From: Druceiella hillmani
Taxonomy: Eukaryota; Arthropoda; Insecta; Lepidoptera; Hepialidae
NCBI GenBank assembly: GCA_039881145.1
Contig: JAYKKI010000152.1
Coordinates: forward strand, 124,001 to 188,000
Length of the DNA: 64,000 nt
Direction: 5' to 3'
Each line of letters starts with the position of its first letter. Position 1 is the stretch's first letter. Below, in pieces: positions 38,401 through 49,493 of the stretch. The notes beneath the pieces are model-generated. The model ran no database searches, had not been told where the DNA came from, and saw nothing but the letters and a program-made list of their open reading frames with translations. The translations under genes and the position numbers were made by a program.

Positions 38401-40375
38401 TTAAAAGTTTACTTAATTGCATGAGATGACCGTTTTGAGAGTTGCAAACTAGCAGTTAACATGTGACGCGATTAAGGTGTGATTTTGGAAGGTTGAAATA
38501 ATTGGAGAGTTTTTGTATGTTCTCTGAGACTTTCTTCTCATATTATTTTATACATTCAATATAAAAAAACAAAACATATCAGTCAGCAAGCAATAAAAAA
38601 TACACACATATGCTACTATTTCGAAATAAATTACTTTTCGATTAGTTTCATAATCATTCTATTTCAATGCTTACCAATCTTTATAGATTAGATGGTACTT
38701 TCATATAAATTCTTCATTGTTTTTCAGCCATCTTTGGATTTCTTTGCTTTTTATGCCTAGAAGATAAAATAAAATATATCCGTTGCCCTCAACTTTAGAA
38801 GGGAATTCATGAAAGTCATAAAATTACGAATTTTCCCCATGACAAACCAATAATTTTTTTTCACTTCAGGTATGCCACGATTAGTAATTCTTAAGTATAT
38901 GATAATATAGAACAATGTATTATGGTAAATTTTTTGCTGTTTTCCTATTTTACTAAATTGTTATTGAAATATTGTTTGATTTTGAAATAAATATCATGGG
39001 GCAAATCGACTTATATATTTCCAGTGTACTACTTATTTATGGCAGATTTTTTTTTGGTTATATTTGATAGCGTACTTAAAGCTATCAGTTCTTTATTTTA
39101 AAGGTATGGTGTTAGATTGGGAAAAATAAATTCCTTGATAATATGAGTACCCCAGTCACAGTAGTGTCAGAGTGTTACGAAATATGGCTTTTCAAAATAT
39201 TTTCATGTTTATGTACAAATTACATACATATATATAATTGAAAAGAATTTTCAAAGACACTTCATTAATCAGGTGTTACTTTATATACAAGAAAAAGTAT
39301 CACATTAAATAAATATGAACATAATTATTTATTATTATTTACAACATTGGATATGAAATAGGTATAAAATTATTATGGTACATTCATGTATTCGGTAATA
39401 AACCACTTGAAAACAAATATGTAATTTAATTTTATCATTAATAAAAACTGTATTTTTAGGTGAAATTTGAAATTTTAAACATAAGAAGGAAACTTTTTGT
39501 TGTAAGTTGTTACAAGGTTCTATATTTTACTGTATTATTTTGAACATTCTTTTTATTTTAATGTGGCTGTTCAATGTGCAGGCCCATTTATCAGGCACGA
39601 GTTCTTTTCCTACTGCCTACAAAGAACTGTACCAAATACTCTACAAAATCCCCAGTATATCTTATTCGACTATATTCATCTATTTTCTTATGGTAACTTG
39701 TTGAATGAGGTTTAAATACTTTATTTACTTCAATAAATCAATTTTTTGGATGACTGTACTATGTAAATGTAATGTATCTATGTTAATATACTGTACTGTA
39801 CTATGTAAATATAGTGGACAATAAAAAACTCAAGCCTTTATTTGGCACGTACCTACTCTCATGTACCCTTTTCAGGCTGATTTTGATGACATCACAAAAT
39901 GAAATATATCCTCAATGCAAAAAGTTGATATTTCATTTCAAATGATCCTGAAAGTATTCTTTGAGAATTTCACTTAAGATAATTCTAGAGATATTCCTAA
40001 AAGAATGTCCACCAAAACGTGCTCCAAATGCAGCTAATATTGTTAATTTAGTATTTCTTTAACTATCCATATTTTTTGGCAACAAAATTTATGTCCTGAT
40101 TGTTTACAACAATATGATGAAATTTCCTTTTACTACAGTATTTTCTGTAGAAAAAAATACTTTCAAAGATTGAAATGACACTATTGGGAATATTTATTAC
40201 ATTTACTAGCCATTTACATTTCTTACCATTTATATTCGCTACAGTCAGAATTTTTTTCGTAATCACATACTTCGGTGTATTTATTAACAGTTTGGGATTT
40301 TTTCTAATGTATCTACTTGAATATACCGTTATTTGAATATTAAAAACGGCAAACAATTACCTAGAATGTACGAAT
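38401..40375. other. intergenic DNA between Gr pseudogenes
   Basis: An open frame at 39507-39704 (65 codons, hydrophobic start) is not recognised. It could be a decayed Gr exon but lacks the family motifs. Nothing else supported. Confidence 0.4.
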
Positions 40376-41033
40376 TGAGAAATATTTACTAACAATGTAA
40401 ACCATTTAATTTTATATAGAGTAACAGTCTGCACTAGACTAAACAAGAATAACCACACTTATATTTTTGGAAACCCTCTGTGCATACCAGTTTTACCGAA
40501 TATTATGATTATAGTGAATGAAATATGCAGTACACTGAATAAAATGTTTAGTATGCAGGTAAACTCTAATAGATTGAAATATTTAAGAATGGATATTTTG
40601 AAAAATTGGATATTTAAGAGTATTTTCCCATATTAATCTGTGCATTTAATTTCAACTTCAGTTACTTTAGCTTGTAGTTTGCATTTTTTTCTTATCCGCT
40701 ACTGCCATTCAACGTGTATTGGACATGTACATACACAACATAAGTAAAATGGTGTTACAGATATTGCAATTTTGATTATGTCCATAGTATCAATTAAAAA
40801 TGTCTTTCTTCACATTTTACTTTCTGTTTAAAAAGGAAATCATTTAAAACAATAATAATAAACAAAACATTTCCAATAATCAAATAACGTTTTACCAACA
40901 ATATTCACAAGAATTTATTGATTTTATTTTGTTGCTGTACTGACAGTTGTTTGCACCTTCAATGAGATGTTGGTTCTCGAATTTCGTAAGATGAGAATGA
41001 TCGTCGCAAAATTGAGACTTTCACCTCAAATGT
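40376..41033 (+). pseudogene. gustatory receptor pseudogene (psi-Gr D), 3' part
   Basis: The end of exon 1 reads IPVLPNIMIIVNEICSTLNK then MFSMQ at 40558 before GTAAAC, the same junction as the other Grs (N..F..Q before GT). Exon 2 starts at 40662 after CAG; its third codon is TAG, and the expected donor reads ATAAGT (40740) in place of GTAAGT. Exon 3 ends with VCTFNEMLVLEFRKMRMIVA at 41033 in phase 1 before GTAAGT, as in the intact gene. No final exon follows: retroelement sequence begins about 150 bp downstream. Exon 1 upstream of 40376 is missing or unrecognisable. Confidence 0.65.
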
Positions 41034-41204
41034 GTAAGTATCTATTTATAAACATCTGTGGCCACTATTGGTTAGTGACATGAATTTAATGTTGTAATAG
41101 AAGTAATCTCTTGTATTATCACAATGCAAAAGGGAATTGTCTAGATTTGAATTAACATACTATCCGCACCAGGCCTAATATCTTCATTTCTTACCTTTTA
41201 CTCG

Positions 41205-42180
41205 TATGTACGACAGAATAAAAGAACAATACTTTTGGAAAAACATGCGTAAAGATATTAAAAACTATGTTAAAAATAGTTCTTTTTGCCAAGTAAGTAA
41301 AGCCTTCAGAAAGATTAATCGAGCAATCAAGCAGATAACAATCGCGTCCACAGGCCCATTTTAACATGTCACTCTAGATGTCGCAGGACCCTTATCCGAA
41401 TCCGGAAGTGCAAAACTTCAATATATTCTCACGTCACAAGATAACTTAACAAAATTTTCTATAACCTATCCTATTTAGAGCACTGCCCCTGAACAAACCA
41501 TAGAGTGCCTAATACACTACATTTCTTTATTTGGCATTTCCAAAATGATCCTTACCGAGCAGGGCAACTTTACATCAGATCTCTTCAAAAAAACCAGTCA
41601 ATTTTGAAAGATAAAACAACTTTGGGCATCGCCATATCATCCCCAAACGCAGGCGTTCTAGAACGAAGTTATTCCACTCTTAAGGAGTACCTAAAATCAT
41701 ACATTAATGAAAATCAAGATAATTGGTCAAAATATGTCTACACAGCAATGTTAACTTATAATACTGCCATACATTCAACGACACACTATTCCGCATACAA
41801 ATTATTATTTGGCCATAAGCCAATATCCATTTACAACCCCACTCTCGACACTACCTATCCTGAATATATCAAAATGCTTCAACATCGCCTTAATAGAGAA
41901 AAAGTTATTGAGAATATCCAAAAATCAAAAAATATATATAAAAAGTCTGTTACGATTCCCATTCGCGTCTCGTAGAATACCAAGTCGCAGACCTTGTTTT
42001 TCTCAAAAATCATGTAAGATTAAGAAAAACCCGTTGCCCTATTATTTAGAAAAGTCCTTATAAGACTGTTAAAATAAATAGACTAAATTCGGTGACTATA
42101 TTAAGAAACCGACGCCATGTGACCCATCATTATGACGAAGTAAAATTAGCAAAGGAAAACAGTGACAATATGCTTTAAAT
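41205..42180 (+). pseudogene. gypsy-type integrase (pol 3' end)
   Basis: Zinc-finger region with YDRIKEQYFWKNMRKDIKNY then SSFCQ (the second Cys of CxxC intact, the first changed to Ser), the core with DVAGPL holding the first catalytic Asp, and MILTEQGNF where the second Asp is replaced by Glu. The GPY/F-type C-terminus is visible (LVFLKNH, then RKTRCPI, and VKLAKEN near 42150) after a frameshift at about 41960. The integrase would insert the cDNA in an active element. Changes at catalytic and zinc-binding positions plus stops at 41363 and 41477 make it inactive. Confidence 0.8.
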
Positions 42181-42369
42181 AACATTTCCCTTTATACGAT
42201 TTCCTTTAAATTTTACAAGACATTACAATGATTACTTTATGATTTTCGGGTTAGATTGATCTTACGGTCTTACTTCTTTAATTCCATTTTACCAATTTGA
42301 TTATACAAAATTTACAGATAAATAATAAACTCTATATTTTTACGAATTTATATCCAGGCACATGCTGAT

Positions 42370-43332
42370 TTCATTCAACCGGTAAAGAGCAATCCCGGTA
42401 TGTATTTCGACCCTGTTAGCTCTCTAAAACTCATCAATGTTCATCTTACCCCAATAGACATATATTTTATAAAATCACTTTTAGAAAATATGAATTCTAT
42501 TTTCAGAACTCTGAAATTTCATTCTGAAAAATCAAAAAGCTCATGGAATGTCATAATCTCGTTCAACCAGTTTTCACTCGCTATCGTGACATAGTTAGTA
42601 ATTTCGATTCCATGTCAAATTTAATTTCTACGAAACCCAAAACCCTCAGTTTGGTTTAGTCGTGTTGAAACAGTCAAAGATCATTTCGGAACATTGGACG
42701 AGGATGACGCGATAAAATATAAGAACGCAACTCAAACTGTAGAAAGAGAAATTAACGATATACGTTAAACAAAACATTTTAATTACGTTTTTAACACTTT
42801 CAACATTTCAAGAAGCATTGAACAAAATAAATAATAACAAAAATAGTTTGAATAGCGCTGTTGAGAGCATTATCCTAAGCTTAAAAAATGTAACTACTGG
42901 ATTAAATACCTTACTAGTAATAGTCTATTAACGTTATCATTTAAGATAGGTGATGTAATAAACTCTGTAATGTTTAGTAAAAATAATATTTTATACCCAT
43001 CTATTATATCACCCAAACAAATGTATCAAGAACTAGTAGAAAATTATAGACTTAAACCTAGTTTTAAGTTATTACCTGTATCATTAGACAACATCCATGT
43101 TTAGATTAATACTTCTGATATGTCGAGCTCTTATTCTAATAGCTAAATTGTGTTCACTTTAAAAATACCATTAGTAAGTGCTCAAGAATTTAATCTGTAC
43201 CATAACATGTCATTTCTAGTACCACATAATGTAACAGACCCAAAATCTTATGTAACTATAATTCCAACAAGTAAATATATGGGCATTACTAGAGATTTAA
43301 AAAAACGAGTGCGCTTTAGACCACACGACTGA
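42370..43332 (+). pseudogene. errantivirus-like envelope gene, 5' and middle part, broken
   Basis: Follows integrase by about 200 bp, the usual env position. Recognisable pieces include TVEREINDIR (about 42735), NNKNSLNSAVESI (about 42835) and SAQEFNLYHNMSFLV (43190). The last is typical of the extracellular part of insect errantivirus Env, which is related to baculovirus F. Stops and frameshifts occur throughout (for example at 42590, 42768 and 43102). The frame ends at 43332 and is not continued in the adjacent DNA. Description only; it is not functional. Confidence 0.6.
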
Positions 43333-43503
43333 AGTACAACTTCAAATTCACAAAAAATGAACTTTAAAATGAATTTACAATTTTATTCACTTTAAACGTA
43401 GAATATTTAATGTATTGAACAAAATAATAATTTATAAAATTGTTCAAGAATGAAATGAAATTACAAAATAATAAAAAATCACCGTTCGCGTAACGCTAGC
43501 AAA

Positions 43504-43505
<2 letters not shown>

Positions 43506-43546
<41 letters not shown>
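43506..43546. repeat. (AT)n microsatellite
   Basis: About 40 bp of alternating AT just outside the left end of the large inverted repeat. Confidence 0.9.
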
Positions 43547-43963
43547 CATGCACTGGCTATGAGAGTTGTATTATTATTTTTTGTCAAATTATTGCTTCTA
43601 TTTCCTTAATATGCCTGTATTTTTCTTTACAAGACTTAAATATTATAAGTAAAGCAAAACAGCTTCTTGAACAAAACTAAATGATTTAAAATAACATTTC
43701 AAGAGATCGAAGTAATGTGATGTCACGAAGAACTCTAAAAGAATGTCTCGAGAAAATGAAATATTGTTATATCGTTGTGATCATCGACATAAACTACGTT
43801 GTGATCGCAATCGTCCTCTGTTGATATCATATCTAAAGCCGGGTCCAGACGGGTGTAACTTGTAATGTAAGATTACATGTAATTTTGCGTCAACAGTGTG
43901 AACGGCACACGAACGGTACGCGAATCTATTTCACGAGCCGCTGTTTCCACAGTTGCTACGAAC

Positions 43964-45923
43964 ATGCCGAATAGGAAGGTCGTGATAGGTGGTGCTGCTT
44001 TTATTTATATGTATTTACTAGCTGAAGACCGGAAACGTTTAAAGCGTCGATGGTGGAAAACTAAATTGTATAAAAGAAGATCTTCTTTACTCGTGGAACT
44101 AAAATCTCAGCAAATAAGTGGCCAATATAAAAACTTTACCCGGATGTCGCCTAATGATTTTTAATATTTGTTAACAATCATTGCGCCTAAAATATCAAGA
44201 CGAGATACTATAATGAGATCTGCAATTTCGCCGCAAAATAGACTGGCTCTAACACTAAGATTTTTGGCAACAGGAGATTCATATACAAGTCTTCAATACA
44301 CCTTCAGAATTTCAAAACAGTCAATCTCTTGCATTGTACCAGAAGTTTGTGAAGCGATTATAGAAGCTTTGAAAGAAAACATCAAGGTGAGTTTTACATA
44401 TTTGTATTTATTTATTTAAAAAGAAAATAAGGTGTTTAATTACGTATTATAACATTAAAATTAGAAAGTTAAATCAAGACATCCACATAGTCTGCATCTT
44501 CAAATTATGTAGTAAAAAAAAATTATTCAAATCAGGTTATCTACAAAATCTACCTCTTCATATGAAGTTTGGGATGATTCTGAGGGAACAGGTGAAGTAT
44601 ATGGAGCCGTAGCGTAACTTGTCTGATTCTGACCTGTTGTATACCCTGAAGTATATCGTTCTGAGCTAATATGTGAAGAAGGTTGTTCATTGCAATATCT
44701 TGTTCTTGTGTACTCGTTGGAATTGAATGCCGATGGATTATAATGTTGAGGAAAGCCTTCATCGGCTTTGAATATTATGTCCATTATTGCTCGCTGCACG
44801 GCATTTTTAGTACTCCTGTTATATTGTTGCATCTTGCTGCATATAAAATTTGAAAAGAAAAGGGTTTCAGTGTCAAAATTATTTGGATTATTGTTTTGGG
44901 GTTCGGCAGCAGGAGTAGAAGCAACACTTTTAAGCACGCCAAGAGCTTCTGAAAGCATACTCAGTTTTGTATTTTCGTCTGGTTTCTTTATCTTGGGAGC
45001 CAGACCAGTCGGTGATATAAATTCTGAACTGTTATCATTTTCTGCACTTGTAGATGCTCTCTGATCCGGTTCATTTGTAATCTGAAAAAAAAAATTCATT
45101 GTTTCAGCTCGCAAAAACAGAGTCAGAATGGATCAAGATTTCAAACCGATTTGATGAATTGTGGAATTTTCCCCATTGTGCCGGAGCCATGGACGGCAAA
45201 CATGTGATTCTTGAGGCTCCAATACATACTGGCACAGACTATCGTAACTACAAATCGAATTTCAGTATAGTAATGTTTGCTTTAGTTGACGCGGAATATA
45301 ATTATACATTCCTGGATGTCGGATGTCAAGGCCGAATTTCAGATGGTGGAATTTTTAAGGACACTGAATTATATAAAAAACTAGAAAATAGCTCGTTAAG
45401 ATTACCTGCATCTGAAGCACTGCAAGGTAGAAATAACTTAGTAACATATGTTTTTGTAGGAGACTCTGCCTTCCCTTTACAAAACAATATAATGAAACCT
45501 TATCCAGGAGAATACCCTAAGGGATCACCGCGAAGAACTTTTAATTACCAGCTTAGTAGAGCTCGCAGGACTGTAGAAAACGTATTTGGTATCACAGCAT
45601 CTGTGTTCAGAGTTTTACGAAAACCTATGCTTCTTCAGCCCCAAACTGCGGAGACTATAGTCATGGCTATTGCGCACTTGCATAATTTTTTGAGAAACAC
45701 GGCTACATCTAAAAACTTGTATGTGCCCCCCGGAACAGTTGATAGTAACGAAAACGGAAGATTATGTGAAGGTAGTTGGCGGAGAGATACTGAAATGTCA
45801 TCTTTACTTCCATTGAATAATGTACCTAGAAGGGCTGCCTTAACAGCTAAACAGATTAGAGACGAGTTTAATGACTATTTTATGAACGAGGATAAAGTTC
45901 CTTGGCAGAATACGTATTGTTAA
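43964..45923 (+). CDS. Harbinger transposase, two exons, one in-frame stop
   Basis: Cuts and joins the element's ends (DDE_Tnp_4 superfamily) and in this family needs the second, MADF/Myb-like protein. Exon 1 43964-44386 ends ENIK before GTGAGT; exon 2 45108-45923 starts LAKTESEW after TTTCAG, phase 0. Together 412 codons, the usual family length. Exon 1 carries the helical N-terminus (RFLATGDSYTSLQYTF, then SKQSISCIVPEVCEAI). Exon 2 has all catalytic residues: Asp in HCAGAMDGKHV, Asp in VGDSAFPL, Glu in RARRTVENVFGI. The only defect is TAA at 44162-44164 between SPNDF and YLLTIIAPK, where the family has an acidic or polar residue; GAA to TAA is one change. The ATG at 43964 (MPNRKVVIGG) is chosen since the upstream frame begins with GTG in the terminal repeat region. 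As it stands the gene encodes a truncated product. Confidence 0.9.
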
Positions 45924-46685
45924 TTTTTTTTATCAATTCGGAAAAAACTAGTTGAATGCAGTTACCTCTGTGTTGATTCGTTTCCTTGGATTATTTCTAT
46001 TTCCTAAAAATGCTAGCGCCTCGTAAGCAAACCATGTACTTTTGTACGTTTCATCCGCACCTGTAAAATAAATAACAGTTAACACAAAAAATCAAAAGAC
46101 AATGACGGAAGATCATACAATAGAAGTAACCATTGTACTAATAGCAAGTATGTGCTAATAGGGGTATTCACACTACTTAGTCAAAACGTGCAAAATATTT
46201 ATTTGTTATTTGTTTACATTTTATACTAGTTCCAGTTCTGTGATTGTGTAAAAGCCAAGTCAATTCAAAAGTCCACTTTTGATAAGCACCGTTTTGCCTA
46301 TTTTTTTTCCAAGATGAATCCATTTCAGATATTACTATTTCCATTATGTAACTAATATAAGTAAGTAACATAATGTAAATGGTAAGTAATAAATAAAACT
46401 ATGAAATATGTATGTAAATGCATTAGAAATAATTATAATAAACATACCTTTGCCGGACATGTGACTCTTCTTTTCTTGTCCTTTTTCCCTTCGATGTGAA
46501 GCAAGCAAACTAATCATTTTGTTCTTGCATTCTTCTACATCTCTTCCCAATGAATGAGCAATATCACTCCAAGCATCGTTTTTAATATTTTTTTTAAAGT
46601 AATCCGGTTTTTTTGGATTCCATATAACAGGTTTATCTTGATATAAACTAATCAGTTCAAGTGATTGTTCGTCACTCCACATCAT
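44527..46685 (-). CDS. Harbinger MADF-domain (Myb/SANT-like) second protein, intact
   Basis: In PIF/Harbinger elements this DNA-binding partner brings the transposase to the ends and the nucleus. Exons on the minus strand: 46685-46448, 46060-45966, 45081-44527, with donors GTATGT and GTAACT, acceptors CAG and CAG, phases 1 and 0. The joined frame has no stop and gives 295 residues. Exon 1 is the MADF domain (SLELISLYQDKPVIWNPKK, WSDIAHSLGRDVEECKNKM). Exon 2 continues with TYKSTWFAYEALAFLG and NNPRKRINTE. Exon 3 is low-complexity, rich in Ser, Tyr, Thr and Gln, and ends EEVDFVDNLI. The ATG at 46685 (MMWSDEQS) is preferred to the longer frame, which reads through the terminal repeat. Confidence 0.85.
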
Positions 46686-47582
46686 GAGCGTCCACACGAC
46701 ACAACCGTCACGAACACCGTCCAATCGAGCACTGCGAGCGCCTTTGTGTTCGCGCAAAAAACCGACAGCCGACGGATCAGCCCGAGCACCGGCGCGAGCG
46801 TTACATGTAATGCTCGTAGTGCCGTCCACTCGTAGAATTCCTGTTACATTACACGGTAGATTACATTACATGTTACACCCGTCTGGACCCGGCTTTAAAC
46901 TGCGTGACGGCACACACAGTAATATAGTTTATCGTGTATCGTTTAACCTTATTGTGGGGTGTGCAAACCAAAACTCACGTTTTTTTATTATTTTACATTA
47001 ATATTAATATTTATTATTATAAGTTAATGAATTAAAAGAAATGTATTTAAAAATAATTTTCAAATGTAAATATTTAATTAAAATACTTCGTTTAAACATT
47101 ACTAAGCCACATTGAAACATTATGTCACGATCCAATTTAACTCGTAACTAGGTAAGTATCTCTTGACAACCATGTAAATTAATACGAAATAAAAATTATA
47201 AGTACACAGATTTAAAACAATCATAGACCGAAGATTTCGGCAAGAAATCCAGTGACTATATAATGCTGTTGGAAAACACTTTTCTGTATGTATATAAGCA
47301 AAATTATAGTGAGAATCATTAGTACAGAGTTCAAAGTAATAAAGATTTTGTATCCATCAAAAGAACAGCTTCAAATCGGGACATTTCTAATAATTTATTT
47401 ATTTTCTAGGTATATACTTTAAAACACGAATCTAGCGGTCACAATATAATTCTATCTAATGCATAATTTATGCTCTTCACAAAATATATAAGTAAATATT
47501 CCTTCGCTAAAGTAAAAAAGATTACCCGGTAATAATACTCTCTCAGAAATCTAGATGTCGCAAGTATAATATATGCAACGCG

Positions 47583-47599
47583 ATAGCATAATGGTGACC
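47583..47599 (+). promoter_or_regulatory. candidate snRNA proximal sequence element (U5 left)
   Basis: ATAGCATAATGGTGACC lies about 36-52 bp upstream of U5. It matches 12 of 17 positions of ATAGCGTCATAGTTAGC at -44 to -60 of the U1 gene here. Insect snRNA promoters have a PSE in this range; the assignment is inferred only from this pair. The mirror copy is at 50677-50693. Confidence 0.4.
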
Positions 47600-47633
47600 A
47601 CGCAGCAGAAATATTATCGTCTACGACTTTGGA

Positions 47634-47754
47634 GTAACTCTGGTTTCCCTTCAATACGAATAAATCTTTCGCCTTTTACTAAAGATTTCCGTGGAGGGGA
47701 ACACTCAAATGAGTCTTAAATAATTTTTTGTGTGGCCCTGCGTCAGTGGGGCTC
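47634..47754 (+). ncRNA. U5 spliceosomal snRNA (left-arm copy)
   Basis: U5 aligns the exons during both steps of splicing. The sequence starts TAACTCTGGTTTCCCTTC, close to the family's ATACTCTGG start. The invariant loop-1 region CGCCTTTTACTAAAGATTT lies within the long stem (ATAAATCTTT / AAAGATTTCCGTGGAGGGG). The Sm site AAATAATTTTTTG (about 47718-47730) is followed by the terminal stem-loop GGCCCTGCGTCAGTGGGGCT. Length is about 120 nt, normal for U5. The first bases differ from consensus (TAAC for ATAC), so the exact 5' end is uncertain by 1-2 nt. No TATA box is expected (Pol II snRNA type). Confidence 0.95.
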
Positions 47755-47854
47755 GTATGCAATCTAATAACAGGTCTAACACACGTTTAGTAGATGCTCT
47801 ACGTACGTAACACGGAATGGGCACTACGCGTTTCAAGTTTCCAACTAAAACTGC

Positions 47855-47919
47855 GTGCCTCATGTATTTGTGTTGGGATTGGAACATTTCAATCCCGGAT
47901 TATTGAAATATCTCGGAAC
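47855..47919 (+). repeat. block shared downstream of snRNA genes (U5 left)
   Basis: GTGCCTCATGTATTTGTGTT, then GGATTGGAACATTTCAATCC and GGATTATTGAAAT, about 100 bp beyond the U5 3' end. A related block, same orientation relative to transcription, lies about 55 bp beyond U1 (56388-56454), with another copy in the right arm (50361-50421). Confidence 0.75.
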
Positions 47920-48533
47920 AGTGTACGTTTCATTTGGAAATTGACTCTCTATATTCCGAACGGAACAGATACGAAATGAATGGTTGTATATTGCTGTAAA
48001 TACATCTACTGTGTTTGCAAGCGGTCTCGTATGCGTTGTTGTAATTTGAACGTTGAAATTATTTAATTTGAAGTTTTACTGTTCCGACAAAGAGTAAACA
48101 AATTACTATTATAATTTTGGATGTATAAGTATTGGTTTTAGACATTTTAAATTGTATGTATGTATTATAGGTAAATGGAACCATTTATAACTTTCCTTTA
48201 TTTCGATACACGATCTTTCTATGTTTTTTTAATGTAAGTGGTGTTGGTAAATTAATTTTAAAAACATTTCATCATAGGAATGATTGACATTAGGATTTTA
48301 ATATGCTAATAATTTTTAAATTTTAATATTCCGTCTAATGTAATAAAAGGTACAAAAATTAACATATTAATTCAATTAATTTAAATATTTTTAAAAACAA
48401 ACCGGTAAATATATATTTAATCTTGCTGCCTTTGTACTGCTATTTTGGTTTCGTTGGATTATTAAACAAAACAATTTTGCAATTATTATGTAATTAATTA
48501 AGATATATTTTAAAATTACAAAATCCTTCCAAT

Positions 48534-48781
48534 TGTAAGTATTACAAACACTTCTTAAATATATTTAAGGCTGAACTGAAACGACAACTGATGGGAACTG
48601 GGATTACGGACTTCTGAGACTTATATAGACTAAAAGTGTTGATGTATCTGGGAGCGCATCTTGCTGAGATTTCTCTCAGGACGTTTAGATGTTGGGAAAA
48701 GGATGGCGTTATCATGTTAATATGATATGCTTGGGAGCAATGCTGCATAAGCATTGTGGCTGGTAAGTCAGGGTCATAACA
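48534..48781 (-). mobile_element. gypsy-type LTR, 248 bp (left-arm copy)
   Basis: Read on the minus strand it starts TGTTATGACCCTGACTTACC directly after a polypurine tract (AACGGGGGAGC) and ends AATACTTACA, giving TG...CA ends. A TATA box (TCTATATAAGTC) lies about 150 bp in. It is the 3' LTR of the env-bearing element duplicated in the palindrome. Confidence 0.85.
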
Positions 48782-48784
48782 GCT

Positions 48785-49075
48785 CCCCCGTTAAAGACTA
48801 AACTTATACTCTTGTGTCCTAATTCTAGGCACGGGAATTCGAGAATTGACTGTATTGGTGTTAGAAATAGGATCGGGATCTATAGCACCATGGGTTGAAG
48901 AGGGTTTAACTAGAAATTTACGAAATTTGCTACAATTATAAATCTTATAACATAGGTAAAACTTAATAGTTAATACTATACATTGTATTGATAGAACTGA
49001 CCTTATTATTTTTTTTCGGATTTTTAATATTTCCGAAAAATAAAAAATTTCCATGGACTGTCCAACGGAAAACAT
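48785..49075 (-). pseudogene. env 3' end (left-arm copy), membrane anchor and tail
   Basis: Minus-strand open frame with a hydrophobic stretch (SIQCIVLTIKFYLCYKIYNC) followed by a polar tail (ISNTNTVNSRIPVPRIRTQE) and a stop just before the polypurine tract. This is the layout expected of the membrane anchor and cytoplasmic tail of an errantivirus Env. The first 70 bp lie in the unique spacer and are not env in this orientation. A truncated, non-functional piece. Confidence 0.6.
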
Positions 49076-49487
49076 CTACGAAATTCACATAATGGGTACC
49101 GGTATTACTTAATATACCAACCGAATGTACTGCTTACTATAAGGAAACTCAACTACTTTCCAAATCGGATATTGAAATCAAAATAAATCCTGTCAACCCA
49201 AATTTTGACATCAGTGATACATGCTGCAATATTCTGAGATTCAAAAACTTGAAGTTTAATAGCTCAGTCAAAGGTCAGTTCTATCAATACAATGTATAGT
49301 ATTAACTATTATGTTTTACCTATGTTATAAGATTTATAATTGTAGCAAATTTCGTAAATTTCTAGTTAAACATTCTTCAACCCATGGTGCTATAGATCCC
49401 GATCCTATTTCTAACACCAATACAGTCAATTCTCGAATTCCCGTGCCTAGAATTAGGACACAAGAGTATAAGTTTAGTCTTTAACGG
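49005..49487 (+). pseudogene. env 3' part across the palindrome spacer and right arm
   Basis: Within the spacer the frame reads CPTENIYEIHIMGTGI (from about 49052), a pattern seen in the stem region of errantivirus envelopes, then breaks at 49110 and continues in another frame (LLSKSDIEIKINPVNPNF). From 49271 it enters the right arm and ends before the polypurine tract at 49483. It looks like the downstream continuation of the env gene that stops at 43332. Broken by stops and shifts; described only. Confidence 0.55.
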
Positions 49488-49493
49488 GGGAGC

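Larger units (their letters stand above)
41180..43332 (+). mobile_element. 5'-truncated Ty3/gypsy (errantivirus-like) element
   Basis: Integrase followed by part of an envelope gene, both with frameshifts and stops. No gag, protease, reverse transcriptase or 5' LTR is present. The env sequence stops at about 43332. Sequence that would lie further along env reappears at 49040-49490, next to a 248-bp LTR, across the inverted repeat. The left end falls soon after the Gr pseudogene at 41033. Confidence 0.75.
43836..46896 (+). mobile_element. PIF/Harbinger DNA transposon, nearly intact
   Basis: Terminal inverted repeats start AAAGCCGGGTCCAGACGGGT and match for 25 bp, then again after one mismatch to 36 bp (TGTAATGTAA). 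The ends abut TAA on the left and TTTAA on the right; the empty allele in the other arm reads CATATCTTAAACTGCG, consistent with the 3-bp TWA target typical of Harbinger with one base of ambiguity. Inside are the two expected genes: a DDE transposase (+) and a MADF/Myb-like protein (-). The two overlap, since the last MADF exon lies within the transposase intron. Confidence 0.95.
43594..49004 (+). repeat. large inverted repeat, left arm (with Harbinger insertion)
   Basis: Base-for-base complement of 49271-51620 apart from scattered substitutions, once the 3.06-kb transposon at 43836-46896 is removed. The match starts GCTTCTATTTCCTTAATATG at 43594 and ends at 49004 in CAGTTCTATC-type sequence (reverse CTGACCTT). 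The length difference between arms (5411 against 2350) equals the transposon. It holds a U5 gene, an LTR and the env 3' tail, in that order toward the centre. Confidence 0.95.

Noticed and set aside
39507..39704. Gr exon
   Set aside because: A hydrophobic start but none of the conserved Gr motifs or phase-matched splice sites; left unassigned.
47439..47654. Open frames of 60-70 codons duplicated in the two arms (for example 47439-47654 and 50622-50837)
   Set aside because: Their duplication reflects the inverted repeat, and several are antisense to or flanking the U5 gene. No protein features.
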